DNA from: Aliidiomarina celeris
GTDB lineage: Bacteria > Pseudomonadota > Gammaproteobacteria > Enterobacterales > Alteromonadaceae
Length of the DNA stretch: 64,000 nt
Assembly: GCF_003316875.1 (NCBI RefSeq)
Contig: NZ_QMIL01000006.1
Span: 1-64,000 of the forward strand
Direction of reading: 5' to 3'
The stretch's first letter is position 1, and every line of letters begins with the position of its first letter. Below, one piece after another: positions 1 through 7,546 of this stretch. Made by a program: the position numbers and the translations under genes. A model generated the notes under the pieces. The model ran no database searches, was not told where the DNA came from, and saw nothing but the letters and a program-made list of their open reading frames with translations.

Positions 1-115
1 TCGTATTACGAAGCGCTAAGATACCATTCAGTTTGAATGAGGATATGAAGTAAGGGGTTCTTTCTACGTCACAGTCTCGATGACTAAGGCGCGGCACTAC
101 CTCACTTACTTTATT

Positions 116-142
116 GGTGAAATGCTAGCTAAACATTTCACC
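116..142. repeat. perfect inverted repeat (9-bp stem, 9-nt loop)
   Basis: GGTGAAATG at 116-124 is repeated as CATTTCACC at 134-142 around a 9-nt loop. No T-run follows on either strand, so it is not a typical intrinsic terminator. It could be an RNA 3' end or a protein-binding dyad; the sequence does not say which. Confidence 0.6.
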
Positions 143-160
143 GTGAGAGATACAAGGCGC

Positions 161-191
161 GGCACCGCCGCGCGTCAGGCACCGCCGCGCG
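161..191. repeat. GC-rich 14-bp direct repeat, two copies
   Basis: GGCACCGCCGCGCG occurs at 161-174 and again at 178-191, separated by TCA (17-bp period). The flanking GCGCGG at 157-162 can also pair with CCGCGC at 168-173. A related string, AAGGCGCGGCAC, occurs at 86-97 and 154-165. The block is much richer in GC than its surroundings and looks like an intergenic repeat family rather than coding sequence. Confidence 0.55.
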
Positions 192-356
192 AAAAAATTG
201 TTGGCGTGCCCCTTGGGAGCGTTTGCATTAGAACCGGGGGCTTGTGTTGAATAGAAGTAGGGAAATTCCTTAATCTTTAGTGTTATTAACCACTTCGGGA
301 TTGGTTCGAACACCAGTTAACACGCCAAAATATTGATCTTTAACTGGAATTTTCTT

Positions 357-372
357 TGGCACGATAGTTGTA
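357..372 (+). promoter_or_regulatory. candidate sigma-54 (RpoN) promoter
   Basis: TGGCACGATAGTTGTA matches the -24/-12 consensus TGGCACN5TTGCW except for GT in place of GC at -12. The GG-N10-GY spacing is right. It lies 75 bp before the ATG of the PspG-like gene, in the same direction. In enterobacteria pspG is transcribed by sigma-54 with PspF, so promoter and gene support each other. I did not recognise an enhancer-binding site upstream. Confidence 0.6.
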
Positions 373-447
373 TCCTAATGATATTGCCAGCCTAGGTAGA
401 AGTGGTTAACTCGGTATTGGTGCTGACTATTTTAAAGAGGAATTACA

Positions 448-723
448 ATGAAGCTATTAGGTATTATTCTACTTGTGGTCTTAGGACTCTATTTCGCGCC
501 CGCCATTTTAGCTGCGGCGTTTGGAATTATAGTGTCGTTTGGTGCGCTGCTTGTTGTGGGCGGGCTCGCCGCATTCATTACCTTCGTTGTTGCGGGCAGT
601 TTGTTTGCTGCTATCGTCGCCGGAGGCCTTGCTATACTTGTTCTCACTGTTGGTAGTTGGTTGCCAATCCTGTTGTTGGTTTTGTTTGCAGTGTGGTTGT
701 TAAAGCGTACCCAAACGGCCTAA
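448..723 (+). CDS. small PspG-like inner-membrane protein
   Basis: A 91-residue, almost wholly hydrophobic protein with about three to four membrane segments (roughly residues 3-23, 27-48, 50-70 and 70-86) and a short basic tail, LLKRTQTA. The C-terminal pattern of a Leu/Val segment after LP and ending in a charged tail resembles the phage-shock protein PspG, which is of similar size. The upstream sigma-54-type promoter fits, because pspG belongs to the PspF regulon. The start ATG follows AGAGG. PspG homology is inferred from length, topology and promoter; such proteins are low in information, so a generic small membrane protein remains possible. No pspABC genes are in the window. Confidence 0.55.
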   Translation: MKLLGIILLVVLGLYFAPAILAAAFGIIVSFGALLVVGGLAAFITFVVAGSLFAAIVAGGLAILVLTVGSWLPILLLVLFAVWLLKRTQTA

Positions 724-766
724 ATTGCGGTAGAGTTGTTCCAGTATTTTACCGACGAGGTTTTTT

Positions 767-1195
767 ATGGGAAAGCTCCTTACAGTAGTGTTTATTGTTC
801 TACTCGCCGTATCAAATCCAGTTTCTGCAGAGATAGAGGTGGAAGATCTGTGGTTGAGGGAATCAATTCCCGGCCAGCCTAATGGCGCTGGCTTTGGTGT
901 ACTAAGAAACAGCAGCGATGTTGACATTTTTCTGGTTGGCGCCAGTATCGACATTGCTCATGACGTAGAAATCCACCAACATGTCATGGAATCTGGGCAA
1001 ATGCGCATGGAGCAGATTGAAGCTCTCATGGTTCCGGCAAATGAAAGTGTTCGTATGCAGCCGGGCGGTTATCACCTTATGTTAATGAACCTAAAGTCGC
1101 CGTTGATAAAAGACGAGTGGCACGACGTTACGCTGATATTTAATGATGGCACTACTCTTGAGGTGAGCGTACCAGTAAGACCGCTAGTGCGTTAA
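767..1195 (+). CDS. periplasmic copper chaperone PCu(A)C
   Basis: A 142-residue protein with a signal peptide ending near VSA (residues 18-21) and one PCu(A)C (DUF461) domain. The copper motif H-x10-M-x21-H-x-M is present exactly as His70, Met81, His103 and Met105. Family members bind Cu(I) in the periplasm and help load the CuA or CuB site of cytochrome oxidase, or act in copper tolerance. Here it stands alone, with no Sco or oxidase gene nearby, so its client cannot be named. The ATG lies 6 nt after GAGG. It follows the PspG-like gene by 43 nt and may be co-transcribed. Confidence 0.85.
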   Translation: MGKLLTVVFIVLLAVSNPVSAEIEVEDLWLRESIPGQPNGAGFGVLRNSSDVDIFLVGASIDIAHDVEIHQHVMESGQMRMEQIEALMVPANESVRMQPGGYHLMLMNLKSPLIKDEWHDVTLIFNDGTTLEVSVPVRPLVR

Positions 1196-1291
1196 GTTGT
1201 AGAAAATACACAGTGTTACATCCTTCCAGCAATGCAATTTAGCGAAGTTGTTGTACACTTAGAACACGGTTCAAGTTTAAGGAAGGATATT

Positions 1292-2056
1292 ATGAAAGCG
1301 AAACATATTTTAACAACCGCAGCATTGGCGGCTATGCTCGTTGTTCCAGTTTCTGGGCACGCAGACCTGTTATTTGGTGTTCATGGAGAAGTTCAGTACT
1401 GGCAAGCCGAGAATAGCGGTTCATTCAGTCAGAATCCAAATCCCTTCAGTTGGGGCTGGGACGACGAAGGGGCAACTCGTGTTAGTTTGAGCCTTAATCA
1501 CTTTGTTCCTTTTGTTCCAAACGTGATGATTCAAAAGCAGTGGCTAGAGTCGTCGGGTAGTACGCCACATGATTTTGATTTAGGGATAGGTAATACTGTA
1601 TTTCAAGCAAATGCAAACGGATCGCTGCAGTATAACTGGGATTTAGCGCACGACACTTACACGCTTTATTACCGGTTTTTTGACAACAGTCTCGTGGGTT
1701 TTCATTTTGGAGTTGCCGCAAAGCGGTTTACCGGAGAGATGGAAGTAACCGATGGTAACACTGCGTTTCGTAGCCCAATTGATGAAACCGTACCTATGGC
1801 CTATCTCCGATTAAACGCCGGCTTGCCCTTCACTGGCTTATCGGTAAGAGCACAAGGATATCCCGTGTCTGTTGGTGATCATGAGGTGTATGACGTTGAA
1901 GCGTCGTTACGTTATGAATTTCTAGACAGCCTCGTATTAGATGGCGCAATTCAAATAGGCTATCGGGTTTTCAATGTTGCGTTTGAAGACGCCTCAGGGT
2001 TGTATACAGACTTCGAAATGAAAGGGCCATTCGCCAGCATTTCCCTTCATTTCTAG
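1292..2056 (+). CDS. TIGR04219-like outer-membrane beta-barrel protein
   Basis: A 254-residue protein with a clear signal peptide (cleavage after about Ala23 in SGHA) followed by LLFGVHGEVQYW and alternating strands that end in an aromatic tail (ASISLHF), typical of outer-membrane barrels. The start and overall pattern recall the TIGR04219 family of Alteromonadales and Vibrionales, whose function is unknown. I chose the ATG preceded by AAGGAAGG; an in-frame upstream ATG would add 20 residues before the signal peptide and lacks a good ribosome site. It converges on the next gene with a 7-nt gap. Confidence 0.7.
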   Translation: MKAKHILTTAALAAMLVVPVSGHADLLFGVHGEVQYWQAENSGSFSQNPNPFSWGWDDEGATRVSLSLNHFVPFVPNVMIQKQWLESSGSTPHDFDLGIGNTVFQANANGSLQYNWDLAHDTYTLYYRFFDNSLVGFHFGVAAKRFTGEMEVTDGNTAFRSPIDETVPMAYLRLNAGLPFTGLSVRAQGYPVSVGDHEVYDVEASLRYEFLDSLVLDGAIQIGYRVFNVAFEDASGLYTDFEMKGPFASISLHF

Positions 2057-2063
2057 CTTTTCA

Positions 2064-2891
2064 TCACTCATATTGGAGCAGGTATTTTGCTGAGAAAGCC
2101 TGCTCCAATTCCGCTAAATATTCTTGGTTTGGCTGCGTAATAATAAGCCGGCAGAGTTCTTCTCCAATTCCAGTGTATTTGAAATAGGTAACGATAAGCT
2201 CGTTCGCTAAAGGAATTAAGTGCGCTTTTGTGCCCGACCAAGAAAGCTGTAACGCTTGGTTTCGCTCCAGTAAGCCAGTCTCTATCAAATCTTGATGAAT
2301 AATGCCGAGCTCCATGAGCGCTAAAAGGTCCGGGTAACTCAAACCACATCGACCGAGATTAATTTGGACTTGGCTTGGCTTGAGTAAGCGCAATAAGCCC
2401 GGACGCTGTTGATATCCGACCAATATTTTGTGTCGTCCAGATTTGCGGTCGAGCGCCGTGAAGCTCTTGGCCCGTTTCAAAATACTCGTTTCGTAGGCAG
2501 ACAGTTCAGCCAATACGCGTAACGTTCGAATGGAAAACGAACTCGGTTGGCGGGTCTCAATCAGCAACACCCGCGCCCATAATTCCTGCATGCGAGGATT
2601 TGAGGTTTTCTCTGCGAGGGTTAGAAACAGCTCCAACCAATCAGGGTCGGGTTCGCTTATAGAGGTAACTCGTTCACTGCGGTCGAGCGCGAGGCTTACG
2701 ATCGACTCGATATTTCTTTGATGCCGCGCCGCGATGCTGTCCGACCGATATTTTGCCCGCAGTTCAACGTGATCAAATCCCGTGGAGCCCGAACGTATAT
2801 AACTGACACCTAGCTCTTCTAGGCTTTGTTGCAGTCGGCTTCGCGTTCTACATGGTGTAATAATAACTTTTTCTTGTGGTGCTGTTTTCAT
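2064..2891 (-). CDS. TIGR03899-like (DUF2806-like) protein, function unknown
   Basis: A soluble 275-residue protein without signal peptide or membrane segment. The central part (about residues 80-140: DPDWLELFLTLAEK, then MQELWARVL and FSIRTLRVLAELS) is the pattern seen in DUF2806/TIGR03899 proteins, in which a helical segment precedes a winged-helix-like region. I recall TIGR03899 as restricted to marine gammaproteobacteria. No catalytic motif is visible and no role can be assigned. It stands alone between an outer-membrane protein gene (convergent) and a signalling gene (divergent). Confidence 0.6.
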   Translation of the reverse strand: MKTAPQEKVIITPCRTRSRLQQSLEELGVSYIRSGSTGFDHVELRAKYRSDSIAARHQRNIESIVSLALDRSERVTSISEPDPDWLELFLTLAEKTSNPRMQELWARVLLIETRQPSSFSIRTLRVLAELSAYETSILKRAKSFTALDRKSGRHKILVGYQQRPGLLRLLKPSQVQINLGRCGLSYPDLLALMELGIIHQDLIETGLLERNQALQLSWSGTKAHLIPLANELIVTYFKYTGIGEELCRLIITQPNQEYLAELEQAFSAKYLLQYE

Positions 2892-3034
2892 ATTTGCCTA
2901 CCTTTAATACCCCTTAACTATTTCATCGGCATCGAGCGAGATATATTGAGGTAATTGCGTGTAAAGAAAAAAGTTATACGAATTAATTCGGGTTGAAGTA
3001 TGATGTAAAAACGTACAAAAGGTGAGGGTCTATT

Positions 3035-5272
3035 ATGGCAACGCTTGATCCGCAAGATAGCTTAGTGTTTTCCGATGAGTCGGAAACCGCAAAGAGGCGT
3101 TTGAGTCGATCACCTTGGCGTGTTCTCATTGCGGATGATGATCCCGAAATACATGCTGTTACAAAATTAGCGCTGTCAGACTTCGTGTTGGAAAATCGGG
3201 AGATTGAGTTTTTATCGGCGTATAGCGGCGCCGAAACGATAAGGATTCTTCGTGATGAACCCAACGTTGCCATGGTGTTGCTCGACGTTGTTATGGAACA
3301 AGACGATTCAGGTTTACGTGCCGTTCAACAAATTCGCCAAGAGCTTGGTAACGAAGAAATCCGAATTATCTTACGAACAGGGCAACCCGGTTACGCTCCA
3401 GAAGAAGACGTAATAACCACCTACGATATTAACGATTACAAAACCAAAACCGAGCTTACCCGTAATAAATTGCTCACCACGGTGGTGTCGGCTTTACGCT
3501 CTTACCGGCAAATACGTACCATTAATCAGAGCCGCAAGGGCTTAGAGAAAATCATACGCGCCGCAGCGAACCTGATGGAACGACATTCGATTATTAACTT
3601 TTCTGAGGGAGTAGTTACGCAGCTCGCGTCTTTGCTGGGTATGAACCCTGAAGGTTTGTTATGCGTTCGGTCAGAGAGTGAAGAGCTCGAAGAGCGTATA
3701 ATTGTACTTGGCGCTGCAGGGCATTATGCAGGTGCAATTCAGCAACCGTTAGAAGCAATTAACAATGATGCAGTACTGAGCGCGGTAATGGAGTGTTTGC
3801 AAGCACGTGAACACGTGTATTTACCCCAAGCAACAGTTTTCTATATTCAAAGTAAAGGGTTACATGCGGCTGCCTACCTAGAAAACCAAAGAAAGTTAGA
3901 GCTAATTGATCATCAGTTGCTCGAAATTTTCCTTGCCAATATAACCATTGGTTTTGAGAACGTAAATTTGTTTGAAGAGCTCAAGGCAGCCGCTTATCGG
4001 GACCCTCTCACAGGGCTTCCTAATCGAGCGGAATTTTCCCGTTTACTGCAAGAAAGCTTAACAAGGGAAACGGAAAACGTTTTTGCAATATGCGATGTGC
4101 GCCATTTCTCGGACGTGAATGAAACCTTAGGGCAAGACGTCGGCAACAAGCTTTTACATGCCATCGGCGAGCGCTTCTCAGCAGCTTTTAAAGACGACGT
4201 GGTAGTGGCGCGTATCGGTGCTGATGTTTTTGGGCTGATTGGTTCGCGCCAGAATATTACGCCGGAGCGTATCCGACAGATATACAGTGAGCCCTATAGC
4301 GCTGGTGAGGATCGTATACCGGTAACAATGACAGTGGGCTTGACGCAACTACACGACGCACAATCTGGGCTTGATATTCTGAAGCAGTGCTATATCGCTC
4401 TGAAAAATGCCAAGCTTCACAAGTTGAACGGTTATGCCTATTTTCACCCACAAATGGAGGAAGATACCTCTCGGCGGCTCGACCTTGTTCGACGCCTACG
4501 ATCGGACTTCCTCGCGAATAAACTCGAGGTTTGGTTTCAACCACAGGTGAGTGTCAATGAATTAAAGGTTACCGGTTTTGAAGCTTTATTGCGCTGGCCG
4601 CAAGCGGATGGAAGCTATATCCCACCCGCAGAATTTATACCACTGGCTGAATATTCGGGACTTATCGTCGATATTGGTGCGTGGGTTCTGGAAGAATCCT
4701 GTCGAGCTCTTCGTGAGTTAAGCACATTATGCGGCCGTACACTGAGGATGGCGGTGAATGTATCTATTCCTCAGTTTAGGAATTTAGAGTTTCCCAACCA
4801 AGTCGAGCGCGTGCTACAGCAGTATAATATTGCCGAGGGGCGGCTTGAGTTAGAAATTACTGAGTCGATTGTAATGGACGATCCAACCATGGTCATTGAA
4901 ATCTTGAAACGGCTTAGAAGCAGAGGTGTGGGCATTGCTATTGATGATTTTGGCGTTGGTTTTTCGTCGCTAAACTATATTCAGCAACTCCCCGTGAGTA
5001 AGCTTAAGATCGATCGTACCTTCGTACAACAGGCCGATACAAGTAGTGGTGCTGTTCTCGTTGAAACCATTTCTCGCATGGGACAACAGTTAGGCTTAGA
5101 AACCATTGTAGAAGGTATTGAAACTGTTGAGCAGCTCAATTATTTTCGGCAGCTAAAAATTGCGGAGGCACAGGGATATATTTTTGCAAAACCCATGCCT
5201 TTAGCCGCATTGAAGGAGATGTTGGAACTTGGTCAATGTAGCCTTAGCTTGTTGAGTACAACGCCTAAATAA
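3035..5272 (+). CDS. response regulator with DUF3369, degenerate GGDEF and intact EAL domain
   Basis: A 745-residue cytoplasmic protein: REC receiver (about 28-150, phospho-acceptor Asp84 in VLLDVV, acidic pocket DDD at 34-36), DUF3369 (about 165-312), GGDEF (about 320-470) and EAL (about 490-735). The GGDEF signature reads GADVF (395-399), so cyclase activity is unlikely. The EAL domain keeps its expected catalytic residues: Glu516 in EALLRW, Asn575, Glu610 in EITES, Asp637-Asp638 in DDFG, Lys658 and Glu693. It is therefore probably a phosphorylation-controlled c-di-GMP phosphodiesterase. No cognate histidine kinase is adjacent. The ATG is preceded by GGTGAGG. Confidence 0.85.
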   Translation: MATLDPQDSLVFSDESETAKRRLSRSPWRVLIADDDPEIHAVTKLALSDFVLENREIEFLSAYSGAETIRILRDEPNVAMVLLDVVMEQDDSGLRAVQQIRQELGNEEIRIILRTGQPGYAPEEDVITTYDINDYKTKTELTRNKLLTTVVSALRSYRQIRTINQSRKGLEKIIRAAANLMERHSIINFSEGVVTQLASLLGMNPEGLLCVRSESEELEERIIVLGAAGHYAGAIQQPLEAINNDAVLSAVMECLQAREHVYLPQATVFYIQSKGLHAAAYLENQRKLELIDHQLLEIFLANITIGFENVNLFEELKAAAYRDPLTGLPNRAEFSRLLQESLTRETENVFAICDVRHFSDVNETLGQDVGNKLLHAIGERFSAAFKDDVVVARIGADVFGLIGSRQNITPERIRQIYSEPYSAGEDRIPVTMTVGLTQLHDAQSGLDILKQCYIALKNAKLHKLNGYAYFHPQMEEDTSRRLDLVRRLRSDFLANKLEVWFQPQVSVNELKVTGFEALLRWPQADGSYIPPAEFIPLAEYSGLIVDIGAWVLEESCRALRELSTLCGRTLRMAVNVSIPQFRNLEFPNQVERVLQQYNIAEGRLELEITESIVMDDPTMVIEILKRLRSRGVGIAIDDFGVGFSSLNYIQQLPVSKLKIDRTFVQQADTSSGAVLVETISRMGQQLGLETIVEGIETVEQLNYFRQLKIAEAQGYIFAKPMPLAALKEMLELGQCSLSLLSTTPK

Positions 5273-5275
5273 CGT

Positions 5276-5767
5276 TTAGAAGTACGACTCAACGGAATCG
5301 GCAGTAAGCTGATAGCCCACTAAGGCAAGGTCAGAGTCTCGGTGCTCAACTTTAATTGTTCCCGTGATCCACACGGCGTCGTAGGTTACCGCGTACGGAA
5401 CCCCTTCAGGAAACTCTACATGAATAATTTGGTTGGGTGGTGGCGGTGGAACATGAATGCAGGCGCCAAAGTAAGGCACAAGTAAGAACTCAGTAACTCG
5501 TCTGTCGTCGCCCTCAAGAGGTACAATATAACCTGGAATTTTTATCGATTGCCCGTCGAGTGCTTCCACCACTGGCGCGTCTAAATGGGGTTGAATTTGC
5601 GCCTCTGGATTCATTTCATAAAATGACGGATCTTGCACAGCCGGCACTTCATAGTCTTCCGGTTTTAACTCAGACCAGCGTATTTCGCGGGGCTCTGCAG
5701 CAATGACATTATTGAGCGCAAAAAGCGACACCAACAGAACACTAACGCTTTGAATAAATGTGCGCAT
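5276..5767 (-). CDS. DUF3299 secreted protein
   Basis: A 163-residue protein with a signal peptide ending about AEP (residues 23-25). The rest is a DUF3299 domain, with the conserved core IKIPGYIVPLE and FGACIHVPPPPPNQ followed by a TVTGTI-like strand (here ITGTIKVE). Members are often found with ABC-type export or putative metal-handling genes, but no function is established. A Cys and a His in GACIHV could bind metal or haem; that is inference. It converges on the regulator gene with a 3-nt gap. The ATG is preceded by GAGGGT. Confidence 0.75.
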   Translation of the reverse strand: MRTFIQSVSVLLVSLFALNNVIAAEPREIRWSELKPEDYEVPAVQDPSFYEMNPEAQIQPHLDAPVVEALDGQSIKIPGYIVPLEGDDRRVTEFLLVPYFGACIHVPPPPPNQIIHVEFPEGVPYAVTYDAVWITGTIKVEHRDSDLALVGYQLTADSVESYF

Positions 5768-5787
5768 GGTACCCTCGCTGATTAGAA

Positions 5788-5819
5788 CAAAAGAAGGCAG
5801 GAGCGATGAACACTCCTGC
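5788..5819 (-). terminator. intrinsic terminator after ppa
   Basis: On the minus strand GCAGGAG pairs with CTCCTGC (5819-5813 and 5803-5797) around a 9-nt loop, followed by the T-rich run CTTCTTTTGTT. It lies just after the ppa stop codon and before the DUF3299 gene. Confidence 0.65.
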
Positions 5820-5830
5820 GTTTATGGGCC

Positions 5831-6364
5831 TTATGATTTTTCTTGCGCGCGAGCGAAAGAAGTCTCAATTTCGGCTTTAGCAGCAGCAGCATCGCCCCAG
5901 CCTTTCACTTCGACCCATTTGCCTTTCTCAAGTTCTTTGTAGCGCTCAAAGAAATGCTTAATTTGTGCTTTGAGAAGTTCAGGAAGGTCGTTCACGTCTT
6001 GAATATGGTCATATTCTTTCGTGAGCTTGCTTACCGGCACAGCAACCACTTTTGCGTCTTCACCTGACTCGTCGGCCATATTCAATACGCCGACAGGGCG
6101 GCAACGAATTACCGAGCCTGGCATGAGTGGGTAAGGAGTAGGCACAAGTACGTCTACTGGGTCACCGTCGAGCGATAAGGTTTGATTTACAAAGCCATAA
6201 TTGCACGGGTAGAACATCGGAGTAGACATAAAGCGATCAACCCACACTGTTGCAGTGTCTTTGTCGACTTCATATTTTATTGGATCTGCGTTAGCTGGAA
6301 TTTCAATAATTACGTTAATCTCTTCAGGCAGGTTTTTACCCGCCGGTACGTCATTCAAGCTCAT
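5831..6364 (-). CDS. ppa: inorganic pyrophosphatase
   Basis: Family I soluble pyrophosphatase, 177 residues (E. coli 176). It hydrolyses pyrophosphate to two phosphates in the cytoplasm and so pulls biosynthetic reactions forward. The signature DGDPVDVLV places the metal-binding aspartates at 66, 68 and 71; further acidic ligands fall at 98 and 103, and YGF is at 56-58. The start ATG follows AGGAAA. It is followed by an intrinsic terminator. fbp lies 53 nt upstream on the same strand, so both may share a transcript. Confidence 0.97.
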   Translation of the reverse strand: MSLNDVPAGKNLPEEINVIIEIPANADPIKYEVDKDTATVWVDRFMSTPMFYPCNYGFVNQTLSLDGDPVDVLVPTPYPLMPGSVIRCRPVGVLNMADESGEDAKVVAVPVSKLTKEYDHIQDVNDLPELLKAQIKHFFERYKELEKGKWVEVKGWGDAAAAKAEIETSFARAQEKS

Positions 6365-6417
6365 TGTGGTTTCCTTTTGAACATTAAAACAAAAAATAAA
6401 AAGCTAAAATCTTGATT

Positions 6418-7413
6418 TTAAGGCGAGTCGAACCGTGTGCAAGGAATTTTCTTGTAGTATCCCAAGCATTCATCAACTTCCTCTTTCGACCCCATAATCA
6501 CCGAAACGCGTTGGTGAATGTCGGTCGGCTGCAGTGACATAATTCGTTCGTAGCCAGTGCTCGAGCGCCCGCCTGCCTGCTCTACCAAGAAGCTCATAGG
6601 GTTAGCTTCATAAAGTAAACGGAGCTTACAGGGCTTGTCGCTGTTTTTGCAGTCGGCCGGATACATAAATATGCCACTGCGAGTTAACACGCGGTGAACG
6701 TCCGACACCATTGCTGCATTCCAGCGCATGTTAAAATTCTTTGCCCGAGGCCCTTCACTGCCAGAAAGTAAGTCAGCGATGTAGTGCTTCATGGGTTCTG
6801 CCCAAAACCGCTGATTCGACATATTAATCGCGAATTCTTGGGTGGTTTTGGGTATTTCTAGTTTTTCGACTGTAAGCAGAAATTCGCCAACAGTGTGGTC
6901 AAGGGTGTAAGCGCGTACGCCTTTGCCCGTAGTCATAACCAACATAGTTGACGGGCCATAAAGAATATATCCCGCTGCAATTTGCTCATCGCCGGTTTGT
7001 AAAAACAGCTCTTTGCCTTCAGCGGCATGATCTGGTTTTTCTAAAATGGTGAAAATAGTACCAACTGAGCCATTAATGTCGATATTTGAACTGCCGTCGA
7101 GTGGGTCAAAAGCAACTAAATACTTGGCATCTGGGTTACCCATTACAACGTCGTCTTCTTCTTCTGAGGCAACCGCATGAACCAGGTTGGTCTCTAAGAG
7201 CATATTCTTAATCAATTGATTAGAAACAATGTCGAGCTTTTTTTGTGTTTCGCCCTGAATGTTTTCATCGAGTGTTGAGCCTAGTGTGCCGGCTAGGCTG
7301 CCCTGATGAAGACGATGCGAAATTTCTTTTGCGGCGGTAAGAAGGGTATTAATTACGGAAATTAGATGAAGCGGCACATGGTCGCTGTTCAGTACCGGAA
7401 TTAAACGTTGCAT
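6418..7413 (-). CDS. fbp: fructose-1,6-bisphosphatase class 1
   Basis: Removes the 1-phosphate of fructose-1,6-bisphosphate in gluconeogenesis. From the ATG at 7413 the protein is 331 residues, the usual length (E. coli 332). Visible motifs are [18 protein letters not shown], and [20 protein letters not shown], which carries metal and substrate ligands. The frame is open a further 25 codons to a GTG at 7488, but this start has GAGG 8 nt before it and matches where family members begin. The substrate gene fba and the pentose-phosphate gene tkt are elsewhere in the window. Confidence 0.95.
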   Translation of the reverse strand: MQRLIPVLNSDHVPLHLISVINTLLTAAKEISHRLHQGSLAGTLGSTLDENIQGETQKKLDIVSNQLIKNMLLETNLVHAVASEEEDDVVMGNPDAKYLVAFDPLDGSSNIDINGSVGTIFTILEKPDHAAEGKELFLQTGDEQIAAGYILYGPSTMLVMTTGKGVRAYTLDHTVGEFLLTVEKLEIPKTTQEFAINMSNQRFWAEPMKHYIADLLSGSEGPRAKNFNMRWNAAMVSDVHRVLTRSGIFMYPADCKNSDKPCKLRLLYEANPMSFLVEQAGGRSSTGYERIMSLQPTDIHQRVSVIMGSKEEVDECLGYYKKIPCTRFDSP

Positions 7414-7482
7414 GCAGGGCCTCGCGATTGCTAGCAAATGAGCATTAATTGGGTTCGAAAAACGCGACATAGTGTAACGGAA

Positions 7483-7510
7483 TTGCACGAGAAATGCCCG
7501 AAATTATGCT
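7483..7510 (+). promoter_or_regulatory. possible sigma-70 promoter for mpl
   Basis: TTGCAC at 7483-7488 and TATGCT at 7505-7510 are separated by 16 bp and lie 37 bp before the TTG start of mpl, in the divergent gap with fbp. The match is fair (4/6 and 4/6), so this is a candidate only. Confidence 0.35.
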
Positions 7511-7546
7511 TTACAATGGACGCTGAATATTAGCGGGAGCAGAAGT

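Larger units (their letters stand above)
1..447. other. non-coding left edge with repeats, hairpin and promoter
   Basis: I find no convincing gene here. The only reading frames are short, lack ribosome binding sites and run through GC-rich repeats. The stretch holds a perfect 9-bp hairpin, two copies of a 14-bp GC-rich repeat and, near the right end, a sigma-54-type promoter for the next gene; each is listed separately. The first 36 bases read as the last 11 codons of a frame ending in TGA, which could be the tail of a gene outside the window, but this is too short to identify. Confidence 0.6.

Noticed and set aside
1-36. Possible tail of a transposase-like gene (last codons read SYYEALRYHSV then stop)
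   Set aside because: Eleven codons are too few; no inverted repeat or IS end was found next to it.
125-313. Minus-strand 62-codon open frame over the left-edge repeats
   Set aside because: It runs through the GC-rich repeat and hairpin, has no ribosome binding site and shows no protein-like pattern.
7414-7488. 25-codon N-terminal extension of fbp from a GTG
   Set aside because: The downstream ATG has a better ribosome site and gives the family length.
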